Assembly (NCBI GenBank): GCA_027924645.1
Contig: BSBN01001251.1
Location: forward strand, 2,914,001 to 2,978,000
DNA from: Cunninghamia lanceolata
Taxonomy: Eukaryota; Streptophyta; Pinopsida; Cupressales; Cupressaceae
DNA length: 64,000 nt
Direction of reading: 5' to 3'
Positions 19,806-30,302 of this stretch are shown here, piece after piece (positions within the stretch are counted from its first letter, which is position 1; the number at the start of each line of letters is the position of its first letter). The notes under the pieces were generated by a model, which saw nothing but the letters and a program-made list of their open reading frames with translations, was not told where the DNA came from and ran no database searches. Position numbers and translations under genes: made by a program.

Positions 19806-22373
19806 TGTTGTACTTGGTAACACTGGGGGGGGGGGGGGGGTGGTTGAATCAGTGTTACAGAAATCAAATCAAATTTTCACACTTCAATATAGATTTGAAC
19901 ATCAGACATGAATGTTGTTTTCAATACTCATCAATGCATGAACCAGTGTGTTGAAGAGATAAGTGATCATTTACTATGAACATATGAATCAAATAACAAA
20001 ATAACACTATGAAGCAGAGGACAAATAGCATAACACAGAGATTTTAGGAGTGGAAACCTTCTGGGGTAAAAAACCACTCAATGAAAATGCCTCACTGGCT
20101 TATGTCATAAACTTGCCTCACTGGCTACAATCATTTCTGCCTCACTGGCTTATAATTATTTCTACCTCACTGGCTGTTTATGTGCCTCACTAGCTTATAA
20201 ATGAATCTCACTGATTAAGGGCTACAATTTGCCTCACTGGCTCATTTCAATCATTTACAATGAATCAAGTATATCAAGTACAGAGGGATACTCTGTTTCT
20301 CTTAGCACCAGACTGATATAACCTCAGCAATGCATGCACTCACTCTCACACTCATTATCAATGTTATATCAAATTTTATACACAACATATTACATTATGT
20401 TCAAGCCCTTCTTTCTCTCTATAGACAGTTTGAGAGACAACTGAAATAATGAAACTGACTTTGGTAGTTTACAACTGACAGTGAGGTTATATCAAACAAT
20501 TGTTTAACTGCTTCCTTAACCATTGTAATATATCATTCAGAAACTGTATGTAGAGTTAAAGAAGTCTTGTTAACCAATTTCAAAACTGCCTTCAAGCTCG
20601 TGAGAAACCTTAGGATAAACTGTCAAACCCTAGTTGATAACTTCCAAACCCTTTATCAAAGAAACTGTCTCATAATACAAAGATGCCATATCACCGAGAG
20701 GTTAGTTATAACTGAGTAGTTACAATAGAGTATTACAAACCCACAAGAAATTTGTTAAACACTTTGCCATACCATCACAGTCAAGTATAATTATCTCTGC
20801 CCTTAAACATCTGAGACAAAAGCCTTGTTTAGTTTTTGAAGCCCTAGCCATCTGGGTAACAGTTATCATTGTGGAAATAAAGAACACTTCCAAGCATTCG
20901 AAACCTCATAAAAAATAGAAAGAAAAAATTTATAACTATCACTGCCAAGAGTATATAGACAAATCATGTTTTATACAAAGATTTAGAAAACGAAAAAAAA
21001 TGAGTGCAAAGTTGAAAGCAATATCACCTCGTGGGTCGGCCAAAAGACTATAACAGCTGAAAAAGAAGTCAACACCTTTTACCAGAAACGACTGCAACAT
21101 CCAACATTGCCTCATCAACAGGATTCCACTCATTGTGCCGTTAATACCATGTATTTTCATGATGAACTCAGAAGTAGAAAACCCTAGCTCGAAACATAGC
21201 TTATACTTTACAAAATGAAATCAAAACACTATCAACTATGTCATGTGACCGGTGCTCCCAGTGTGCCCTAAATGGGCTGGTGAAAACTCAAGTCATTTTC
21301 CTTTTACCTGATTGAAAGTCTTACAACCTGCCCAGTAGGTAAACTCACTTAGAGGCCCGATGAAACGACTCTTAATATTAGAAAAGTATGTATTTGATAC
21401 TAATGAAGCCCTTCGAAAACTTATAAATGTATGGCTTTCAAAACATAATAATAATATTGAAAATGTCCTTCATGAGATGAGAGAATACTTTTAGTAATCC
21501 TCATGCACCTTGAAAACAATAATGAAGCTTGAAAGCTTTTAGTGATCTCAATGAATATGATATGATGAAGGCTTTTAGAAGAGATCCATATACCCAAGTA
21601 GCATGAAGTTGTGTCACAAGAAGAGTCAAACAAGGTGTATCAACATCAAATGATAGAGGTCTATCATGTAGGCCAAACATACTGTTATCATCTGTGAACT
21701 GTCATACTGACATCATATAAGCTAACTTAAGCAAGATATACAAATGTGACTGTGCCACAGTCAAATAACAAATGCCACTATCCAGAAGTATAAATGCCAC
21801 TAGCAATACAAGTGCCACTGCCATTGAATAACATCACATTGAACTGAGCATGGGCCAAAGAACATAATCATTGTATTTCCAACTGTCTGTAAGCCAACTG
21901 TGATACCATAAGAGCATATAGACCATGTGACTGTATGCCAACTGATATCATAATATCTCCCAACTGTTATATGCCAAGATTTGCAATTGTCATCATAGTA
22001 AACGAATAAACTCAATCAACATTATGCCAAATACCAAATACCTGTAGAGCTTAGTAAATGCTACATATGATGCCACTGAGTCAAAAATACCACATCATGA
22101 TGCAACTGTGCCAAATGTATGCCAAAGGTACCATACCAAAGCCAACTAATGGAATCAATGAACATGAACTATATCATGATAAGCCAAATTAAACATGAAA
22201 CATGATCACCAAAACTATACATCCAAACTGAATAAGCCAAAACTGAATATGATCAAAACCATATCATAATGAGCCAAACAAGCCATAATGAACTGCGTAA
22301 TAAACTGTATCATCTGAGAGTCATATCAGCTAAGTTGTGGATTGTCATCAGGGATAACAACTGAGGGTCAACA
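19806..22373 (-). mobile_element. 3' LTR of the gag-only element, minus orientation
   Basis: The left end, TGTTGTACTTGGTAACACTG, is the complement of the plus LTR end with three bases lost; up to 21704 the sequence mirrors 17862-19761. On the minus strand the start could be TGTTGACCCTC at 22373, preceded by the purine tract ACAAAGTGGGAGTT. A mirror of left-arm sequence 17688-17862 appears only further right, at 23665-23835, so the right border is uncertain. If the inner 1.97 kb is an insertion or the left arm has a deletion, the LTR could reach further. Confidence 0.5.
20086..20242. repeat. Tandem GCCTCACTGGCTT repeats (mirror block)
   Basis: Complement of the AAGCCAGTGAGGC array in the opposite LTR arm, with the same kind of degeneration but different unit losses, so the two blocks have evolved separately. 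Confidence 0.85.
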
Positions 22374-24488
22374 AACTCCCACTTTGTCCATGATGGCAAA
22401 ACACAACTTCTCCCCCTTTTTGGCATCAAGGCAAAGGGAGTGAAAGTATGCAAATGCCTCCAATATATACATAAAACCTGAAATGTGAAATAATAAGCAG
22501 AAGTGTAAAACCATACCAACCATACCAAGACTATCCCATGATTGAGAAGTATCCAGAACATCTAAAACAAAAATGAGATGTCAGCACTATAATGAAATAT
22601 CAACAGCATGAAGAGCATGTAGCAAAGATAGACAACAACTGAGGAGACTGTCACAAATAATGCCAAGTTGAAATGGAGGTAGAGAATATTCATGGAAAGC
22701 TCCCCCTAAAGATCATTTCTTAATGCTCCCCTTGTAGATAAGCTCCATAGAAAGACAACAACCACGAGCAAAGCACTTGTATTAGACTCATTGAAGATAA
22801 ATTCCATTACTACAACTGGAAATATGTCACTGTTTGTTCACTATGATATAACACTGTCCCCAATACTCATGATCACCATACCACAACATTGTCAATGCAA
22901 GACTATTCATCACAACATCAAATAATTGTCTTTTTGATAAACAAGATGCACACAGTCACACCAAATGTGATCAACCCATGAACAACATTGTCATTGTCAT
23001 TTCAACCATGAACTGAGATGTGATGATAGACACTGTATATTGTTCAAGATACACATGTGCAAGAAAATACAAACAAATGTGACATCCAATACACTTCATT
23101 GTGCCTTCATAAAACAAGGAGGGTGTACAGATATAGATACTTCATTCTTTTATGCTGCTCCAACTATAAAACCATTATGTGCATTGAGAAAACTTTTTGA
23201 ATACTCTTCACTGTCTGTGCTGACTGTAACCTTTTTAGAGAACAGTGACTACAAATACTTACAAAATCAAGTCAATGAATGTGAAGACTAAAAGGAAATG
23301 TCTCCAAATATTGTTCATCACCGAGCAAGTGAACGGATTGCAACTTCAAACATAGTTAATACAAATATCACCGTGCTATGTAATACTGGCACTTCATTAT
23401 CTGCATTCATCCTATCAAGACAGAGATAATACTGCAATTAAAGCATGAGCATGCCAAGAAATGAGCATGAGTACCATTTTGTTGTATTGAACTATCATCA
23501 ACGTTTTCAAAACCGAATGTCAATCACAAACAAAGCCACTGTCATGTATTCCAATCACCATTGTCAAAGATATGATCATCTAAATGCAAAACAAATTTGC
23601 AAAGTGCAAAGTATGTATGAACTGAAATATACCAAGCCATGTATATACCAATGCCAACCAAATTACTGTCAAGATGAAAGTAGTGTGAAGAACTATTTGC
23701 CAAAACAACTTTCAAGTGACTGCTTGCTCAAGTGAATGAAAACCAACAAAGAATCATTAGCATGAATTGACTGCCACTCAAGTTCATTTCATAAACCATT
23801 TTAAAATCTATGTCCTCACATACCATGTGCAAGGAGGCAAGCAAAAGTGACCACAAAAACTACTGTCTGAGATCAAACCAACAATTGTAGTTCATACTTC
23901 AGAGATTATCCTTGACATGCATAATCATCAACCTGATGGATAGTACTTTTGGCATCAATCCTTACAGACTGTCACAAACATAAACTGATAACACTATGCA
24001 TGGAGCATCTTTGCTTTTGATAACCTCTACATATTGTTTTACTGTTATAAAATCATAGATTGTAAGTATCAAGATTGTTGTCCAAACCAAAACGATCAAA
24101 ACATTGCCTATCATGATCAATGTAGTAGCACTAGCAAACAGTGTATGAAATATACAAAAAGCAAAGACACTGTCTAGATTGAAGTAAGGTCAACCCAACA
24201 CTTACTGTCTAGTGTATAAACACATAACATTGTGTATGAATTTACTATCATCACTTATTGAAAAGTAAGGTCAACCCAAATGTACTGTCATCATTTGTCC
24301 ACATTTCTTGAGACACTACTCTTGTCTTGCTTGAAAGCCTTCTTGTTAACAGTACCTCTTTATTTTTGTCTAAGGAGTTTGAATGATATCTCAAATATCA
24401 ACTCCCCCTGACCTTAGGCAACTCCTTAAGTACTCAGAGATGTTTCTTGTGCAGTATGCACAAGCTTAGGCTCTATCTTTTCTTCCAC
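21705..24488. other. Non-coding internal/LTR sequence of the gag-only element
   Basis: Nearly 2.8 kb with no credible coding frame. It is rich in the words GCCAA, ACTGTCA and TGCCACTG. CTCCCCCTTTTTGGCATC (about 22411-22428) is the complement of the purine-rich text that often precedes an LTR in plant copia elements. 23665-23835 repeats, inverted, 17688-17862 of the left LTR. Both edges of the unmatched part carry ACTGTCA (21698-21704, 23665-23671). No pol sequence is seen. Confidence 0.5.
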
Positions 24489-25797
24489 TTAACTTTGTTT
24501 TCTTTTCCAAACCAGTGTAGTTTCTTTCTTCTTGTTTAAGGTAACTGCCCTCTTGTCATGTCCAGGTGAATCCACAGAACCACTTCTACAAGAATATGCT
24601 CTATGCCCAAGTTTATGAAACTTAAAATAGGTGACATTGTTTCCAAAAGGAGTAAAGAACTTATATCTTCTTGAAAACCTAGAAGGATCATGTCTTGCTT
24701 GAACATTAGAAAACTTTGCAGTATGACCAAATTTATAACATTGACCACTATTTGACCATTCATAAGGATCCTTATTCCATCTAATTTTCATTGAATGATT
24801 CCAACAGTCAGTTGCTTGATGACCATACCCATAACATGCATAGCAATAGCCAGAAAAGAAATTGTACCTTGCTGATTGATTTCGTCTAAAAAGTGAAGAT
24901 CTTGAGAACCCGCTTGACCTTCTTCCTTCATCAACACATTTATCTTCAGTCTTATCTGCAGGAGCAACAACATGATCATCCAATTCTATCTTCATCCTTG
25001 GAGTATTTCTGACTTTAAAACTCTATCCTTTCCCATTTGCAGATACAAAAACCGTTTCAATTTTTTATTGTGTTCCACTTGAAGATGCTTGTCCTACCTC
25101 ATACCCTAAGCCAGTAAGATCACTGGAATATTTTTGTCTACATAGCATATCATCCAGTTCATTAATACTTTTTTCAAACTTCTTATATCTCTCTCTAACT
25201 GAATCTTATGGTCTTCAAGATCTTTCTTTAAAGCAACAAATTCTTCTTCAAGTTTATGGCACTCAAAGGTTTTGGCATCCAAGGTATATTTAGTTTCCTA
25301 ACCTCTGTTTTCAGATTTAAGATCAAGTTATCTGAATCAGCTTTTAACAGAGAATTTTGTTTTACACAATTTTTCAAAGAATCAAGTTCATCCTCTGAGT
25401 TTTTACACAATTCTTTTTTTTCTTTCAACTTGACTTCCCTTTCCTTTTCAATTCTTTCTCTTTCTTCAATTTGTATCTTAAATTTCTGATTTTCTCTTTC
25501 AAAATCCCTAATCACATTTAGAGCAGAAACAAGCTCTCCTTCAAAATCAACAACTCCTTCAGGGCCACTAACACACTCTTCTATATCTGATTCATTCATA
25601 TTTACTACGAATTCATCTAGTTCTATATTACACATCTTTTCTTCTACAAAATTGTTCTTATTATCACTTATTGAATCAACTGACAAGAACTTTTCTTGAG
25701 ACAAGACTTCATTAGACTTGACAGGAATTGTCTGATTATTGTTTTGCTTGACACTAGTGTTTTTCTTTTGACCTCTGTTTCTTTTGCACTTAGCCAT
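24489..25797 (-). pseudogene. Retrotransposon gag with zinc knuckles, non-autonomous element
   Basis: Two minus-strand frames follow each other. 25797-25228 begins MAKCKRNRGQKK and contains a charged helical stretch likely to form a coiled coil (about residues 95-170). 24995-24489 has one intact zinc knuckle (CYACYGYGHQATDC) and two degraded ones (GQCYKFGHTAKFS; YFKFHKLGHRAYSC) set in basic sequence. Several CCHC fingers in a row after a coiled coil resemble gag of plant Sirevirus-type copia elements. Gag packages element RNA. The frame starts 56 bases after a primer site (25853-25867). No protease, integrase or reverse transcriptase follows, so the copy could move only with help. Stops between the two frames suggest decay. 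Confidence 0.7.
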
Positions 25798-25852
25798 GAC
25801 AAGTACTCCTACCAGGAAACCCTAAGGTTGATTAGACCTATTGGACAAGGGT

Positions 25853-25890
25853 CTGGCTCTGATGCCACTTGTTGGAGTACTTGGTAACAC
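25853..25890 (-). mobile_element. Primer binding site and 21-base remnant of the 5' LTR
   Basis: On the minus strand GTGTTACCAAGTACTCCAACA (25890-25870) equals the LTR end found at 19761 and is followed by TGGCATCAGAGCCAG (25867-25853), a variant initiator-tRNA primer site. Only 21 bases of the LTR remain; beyond 25890 Helitron sequence starts. Confidence 0.8.
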
Positions 25891-25892
25891 TT

Positions 25893-26961
25893 GATTAGAT
25901 GAATTTTGTGCACGGTGTCTCATTAGCATGTTCATCATAAAATATCTAAATCTTGGATGTTGAGCAAAACAATGATCCCTATACTGCAATAGATGCTTTA
26001 CAAATACATGCAAATGCACTCGCCTCAATTGTGCTTCTAACCAGTCACATCTACCATCAGGAACCAATGATGGAAATGTCATATCAAGCAATCATGGTGT
26101 GGCATATTCATTGATAGGAGATGCACCAATTCCTTGGCAATCAATCAATCTTGTTGGATTTGCATCAGGGTTATTAACACATGCATGGATCAATTCCCTT
26201 TCTCTTTGGGCATTAGGTGGTCTGAAAGCCATTGACGTTGTATGCTCAATTATATTACCTTCATCTATCTCCATGTGTGGACCCACAAACATGAATTCAT
26301 TTGCATCAGAATCAAATTCCATATGCACTGTCTTCAATTTGCAGAAAATATTTTCATCAGAATTTCTTGATAGATGATTGAGAGTATTTTCATCAATTAT
26401 AACATCAAAATAAAACTTGTCATTCTCCACTTTGTAATTAAGTGTTTTATACACACGATCCCTATTGACTGCAAAGTCATAATTTGTGCCATGTTGATCC
26501 CTTCTTCGAACAATAATGATTGGCAAATGTTGTATTGAATGTGGCAAAATTTTTGCAACATGTTCTATATTTTGTGGGAAAGTTATCGTGTGTCCTCTGT
26601 ATTTATATTGACCACCTATTGCATGTGTAACTTGTAGTATTGGGCTGACACGTGCAATCAACATTTCTTCAACTTGAGTCAATTTTGCAAACTCCTCTGG
26701 TTGCGGCCCGGGATCCATATTATTTGAAGCTAAAAATCTATTATTTCCTCTTTCTTGTTGACATCTATTGCATGCAAGACCTTCTGAGGTGCGATATACT
26801 TTGATTCCTAGATAACATTCTTGACACATATAACACATGTTTGACATTCTAAAGCTATCTAATTGATGTCGAAATTGCATTTGGAATCTTTTGAAATTAG
26901 CTTGAAGCATTCCGTTTGGGTTTGGTATGTTTTGTACATTGCCTTCTACAAATAAATTCAT
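25893..26961 (-). pseudogene. Helitron protein N-terminal part (DUF6570 and Helitron-like N domain)
   Basis: Minus-strand frame 26961-26092 has the cysteine pairs CYMCQEC and CNRCQQE, then NNMDPGPQPEEF, LTQVEEMLIARV, GGQYKYRGHTITFPQNI and LPIIIVRRRDQHG. These are typical of the DUF6570 region of plant Helitron proteins. After one TGA stop the same frame continues (26091-25893) with DMTFPSLVPDG and HPRFRYFMMNMLMRHRAQ, the start of the Helitron-like N domain. Helitrons move as rolling circles; the Rep nuclease and helicase domains that would follow are absent. The protein stops where the retrotransposon LTR remnant begins. The frame then runs into the primer site, which is accidental. Confidence 0.88.
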
Positions 26962-27023
26962 CTCATTTCAGTTGCATTCGAGGTGCTGCTGGTACATGTT
27001 CTATTGATCCTGAATTTTCATTT

Positions 27024-27356
27024 TCAAGATTTCAGCTCAATATTTGCATTAGTTGGATGATTGTACCTCTCACTTGATTGGAGATTAACTGTATTCCTTT
27101 CTTCTCTTTCAAAATGAGAGAGTTGTTCAAATGTTCGTCGACGACTACTTCTAATCACATTTGCTTCGTCTCTATTTTGAGAGTCCAATTCTTGTACTAT
27201 TACTTCTGCCCTTCTTCTAACCCTTCTTTGTCTATTAGCTTCATTGCGTCTTCTTCTTTGTTCTTCCCTTTGAACATCTGCCATTTTCTCATTGTCGTCT
27301 ACGAGATTCTCTTTGATACTCTCTCTAATATTGCCTCCTTTGCTCCTCCAATTCAA
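27024..27356 (-). pseudogene. Helitron protein, arginine-rich N-terminus (shifted frame)
   Basis: A 110-codon frame rich in Arg and Glu (EEQRRRRNEANRQRRVRRRAEV) upstream of the DUF6570 part. Such basic N-terminal stretches precede DUF6570 in plant Helitron proteins. It is in another frame than 26961-26092, so a shift or an intron separates them. Beyond 27380 there is only AT-rich DNA; no Helitron terminus is seen. Confidence 0.6.
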
Positions 27357-27380
27357 AATTCATTCTCATTCACACCATAG

Positions 27381-27780
27381 CTAGAAAATAAATAATATTT
27401 AAAAAAAACTATTTATCAAGTTTAAACAATGCTTCTATAAGCTCTTGGCTACTAAATGATTTTCAATTTCAAATTTTCCTATAAATGATTATAAATATGA
27501 CAAATGTATCGTAATCTAATATATTAAATATATTATACTAATAATATCATTAGAAGCAATTGATGTATTATTATAAAAGGTATATAATTTATAATCTAAT
27601 ATTATCTTATTAGATTATATTATTATTTTATTATTAAAATGTATTAGTATGTTTCAATGCTATACATTGAGCATTATTTTGACCAATTTATTAGGATTTT
27701 CAAAAAACATTAAACATAGAATATTTGTAAAACACATTAAACTTATATTCTATATGTTGTGGGCATTAGTAGAAAGTAGA
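27381..27780. other. AT-rich spacer
   Basis: Very AT-rich DNA (many TATTATA and ATTAG words) with no coding frame or repeat structure that I can name. Confidence 0.5.
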
Positions 27781-27782
27781 AA

Positions 27783-28139
27783 TTAACTGAGTTTAAAGAG
27801 AAATTGAATAAAAAGGCCCAACAGATACTGGAAAAGGATAATCAGTTGGCGACGAAGGAGAAAGAGATGGCTGAGTTGCACATCGCCCACGAGAAGACTA
27901 GGAAACAGTTGGCAGAAGAAGTGCAATTGGTCAAAGCCACTAGAGAACGAGAGCTCCTCAATGCACATCACCTCAAACTCCGTAGGCGGTTCCCCAACAG
28001 AGCACTCCCTCTTCATCAGTGTGTACACCTCCAGGGATGTCCCATCCACCGGCCACTCAGTAATATGGTATTTTGGGTTTCAGTCTTCCATTTTGTTTTG
28101 TTAGTCTCAGTCGTCTGGAAGACGAATTTTCTTCTTTGA
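27783..28139 (+). pseudogene. 3' coding end of an LTR retrotransposon, coiled-coil protein piece
   Basis: The frame (LNKKAQQILEKDNQLATKEKEMAEL... in part) is a charged heptad-like helix of about 55 residues, then RRRFPNRALP and a hydrophobic end. It stops just before a purine-rich stretch and a short LTR-like sequence at 28146. It lies in intron 8 of the minus-strand host gene, on the opposite strand. The family is not identified; gag or an extra 3' ORF are possible. Confidence 0.4.
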
Positions 28140-28145
28140 GGGCCT

Positions 28146-28385
28146 GATGTAGATGGCACATTAGTTATAGTATATAATTATGTTTTGGTTTGTCGGGGAT
28201 ATTAGTTGTCATCTCATCCATTGTATGCGGTTACTTCGGTAGTTGCCGATGGTTAGAAGTAACTAGCAACCGTCGGCCACTTATATATACTTTCATTTTC
28301 ATTGAGAAAGGAACCACACGTTGCAAGAATTCCCTATACTACAGCTGTATAAGAGCATATTAATGAGAAGAACTGTGATATCATT
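28146..28385 (+). mobile_element. Short LTR-like sequence (about 240 bp)
   Basis: Begins TGATGTAGATGGCAC after GAGGGCC, holds a TATA box (CTTATATATAC, near 28281) and ends GTGATATCA with the TG...CA signature. There is no second copy in the window, so the end is tentative. Confidence 0.4.
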
Positions 28386-28705
28386 TTTTAAGTTATGGTA
28401 TGAATCTTTTATGAGCATTGACTATGAATCTGTTATATTCCTTGGCATAGTTATATTCTGTTTAGTTTGTGTTGTTCAAGCATATTCAATTAGGTAGTAA
28501 ACACCAAGAAGATATTATCTGCTTGCAGAAAGCTCAGAAGGTGCTGCTTTATGGTGGGATTTCTTACAGGAGAAGAGATTTGAAAAAATAATTTAAAAAC
28601 AGAAGCTGGAATATGAGAGAAAATTTTAAGCACATAGAAAGTAACATGAATGAAGATTCTATTTATAGCCTAAATTTAAAAGATAGAAAGAGCTACAAAA
28701 CCTAC
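28386..28705. other. Start of intron 8 of the iminopeptidase gene
   Basis: On the minus strand this is what follows the GT donor after exon 8. No further exon with the expected C-terminal motifs was seen here or further left. Confidence 0.5.
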
Positions 28706-30302
28706 CTCCCCAGTGAAAAAGACAGGACGGCCTTCTTTAGCAGCTTCTACAGCATTAAATGTATTTCCAAATTCATCTCTGATTTTATGAGCAGACCATT
28801 GTGATGCAGCTGCCTGACATTTAAAAGCTTAAATTTGGTCAGAGAACTAACTCCACCCAACAATTACAGTCAGTAAACCTGTTTGTCTATCATTCTGTCT
28901 CCCTATTCTCATAATATTTTGCTACCTTGACATGAAATTCTATATAAAGAAAGGAAGAAATCATAGTGTCTACAAATAACCAAATAAGGTCAGTGGGAAT
29001 GACAATTGGTCGTAGAGGGGTTTAAAGCACTTACCTGGCAATATATCACCTCATGCAACATAGCATAAAGGGGATTTGTATCAAATCCTATCCAATTTTC
29101 AAACTGAAGAACCACAGAATAAAAAAGTGTCACTAAACCATCATCAACATAACGCATATATAAATAGTAAAATACTTATAATTTTTTAAGTACTTATGTC
29201 AATTATCATATAAGAAACTGAAATATGAAAAGCGGCATGGTAGAGCAGTGAAAGAACCAATAATTGCATTAAAACCTGTTATCCCAGCCCAAGGGAACAT
29301 TTTCCTACCTAAGGATGTGTTTTCAGGTGTGTGTAGGTCTAAGAGAAAGTAAATGAGAATGCAAAATCTTGGAAATAGAAGACTTTCAAGAAAGTTAACA
29401 CTTCATTGCTAATGGCCGGTACTTCTATCGCCTCAATCTGGTTTCTTTTCTTTTAACTACTGCCCACCACTGGTACAGTTGCAGCCCTACCATTCTGCCT
29501 CTCTCGACTGAAACTCTCACAATTCATAATGAATCTCATTGATTGCAATGCCTTTTCCTCAATCATCTCTTCCCTTACTGAAAGCTCATACTTTTTCCTA
29601 TTGATTAATCATAGTGACTTATTTTTGTGAAAAGAGAATATATTAGAAGGAATAAACAATGAAAACACTTGCCGCCCTTTTGAACGTATAACTCAGTTGT
29701 CTTTGAGTTCCAGGTACCAGTATAGGATCCCAAGCCTTCTCAAACCTGATTAGTAAATGTCAGTTGATAAAAACTTTGCCCACGATAGAAACAGGTTGCA
29801 GACTCCTGAAATGATACAGTAATTTTGAAAACACAGAAAAGTTAAAATCATTTACATATAATGTAACCGTTCAAAACCACCACTTGAACCCAAGCCTGAA
29901 AGACCAAGAAGCTGGAGGCCCCGTGGAGTTAATATGCCTCCAGATGGTAGAGGTACCTACATTACAGTTGACACAGTGTACCCTATTATGAGTAACAAAT
30001 GAAGCAAAAATGATACAGCTACTCAAAGATGGACAAATGTTTTAGCCGGTCAAACTGTGGCCCACCCCCATTCCTTCAGACTCTGCCAAGTGAAGAACCA
30101 CTTCACCAATAACTTCTTTGTCTTGAGGAAATCGCTCATAGTACTTCTGGTTCTGCAATAAAACACGCTTGTAGCATGCTCTATACACATCATTTGCAGT
30201 ACATCCATTATCAATGGGTGGAAGCCCTCCTGTTAAAAGGACATGTTTCAGACCTTGAGGTGCAAAGCTTAGGTACGTAACTGCACAGAAGCCACCGAAA
30301 CT
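28706..30302 (-). CDS. Iminopeptidase exons 4-8
   Basis: Exon 4 (30302-30066) follows TTCATTTGCAG and opens with the catalytic SFGGFC. Exon 5 (29956-29856) opens VPLPSGGIL. Exon 6 (29745-29673) carries KAWDPILVPGT and ends with a GCAAGT donor. Exon 7 (29103-29035) encodes FENWIGFDTNPLYAM and ends at GTAAGT. Exon 8 (28813-28706) encodes QWSAHKIRDEFGN and RPVFFTGE and ends at GTAGGT. Introns between them are 109, 110, 569 and 221 bases. Beyond exon 8 the next conserved piece of the family was not found in 28.7 kb on this strand. Confidence 0.9.

Noticed and set aside
19722..19842. C and G runs as a regulatory or G-quadruplex site
   Set aside because: Homopolymers near the LTR ends are more simply slippage products and are prone to sequencing error.
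18406..21160. Matching 73-codon ORFs on opposite strands
   Set aside because: Conserved because they lie in the two arms of the inverted LTRs; no sign of codon-level constraint was seen.
21419..22561. Several 70-83 codon minus-strand ORFs
   Set aside because: They fall in LTR or untranslated sequence of the gag-only element and have no protein signature.
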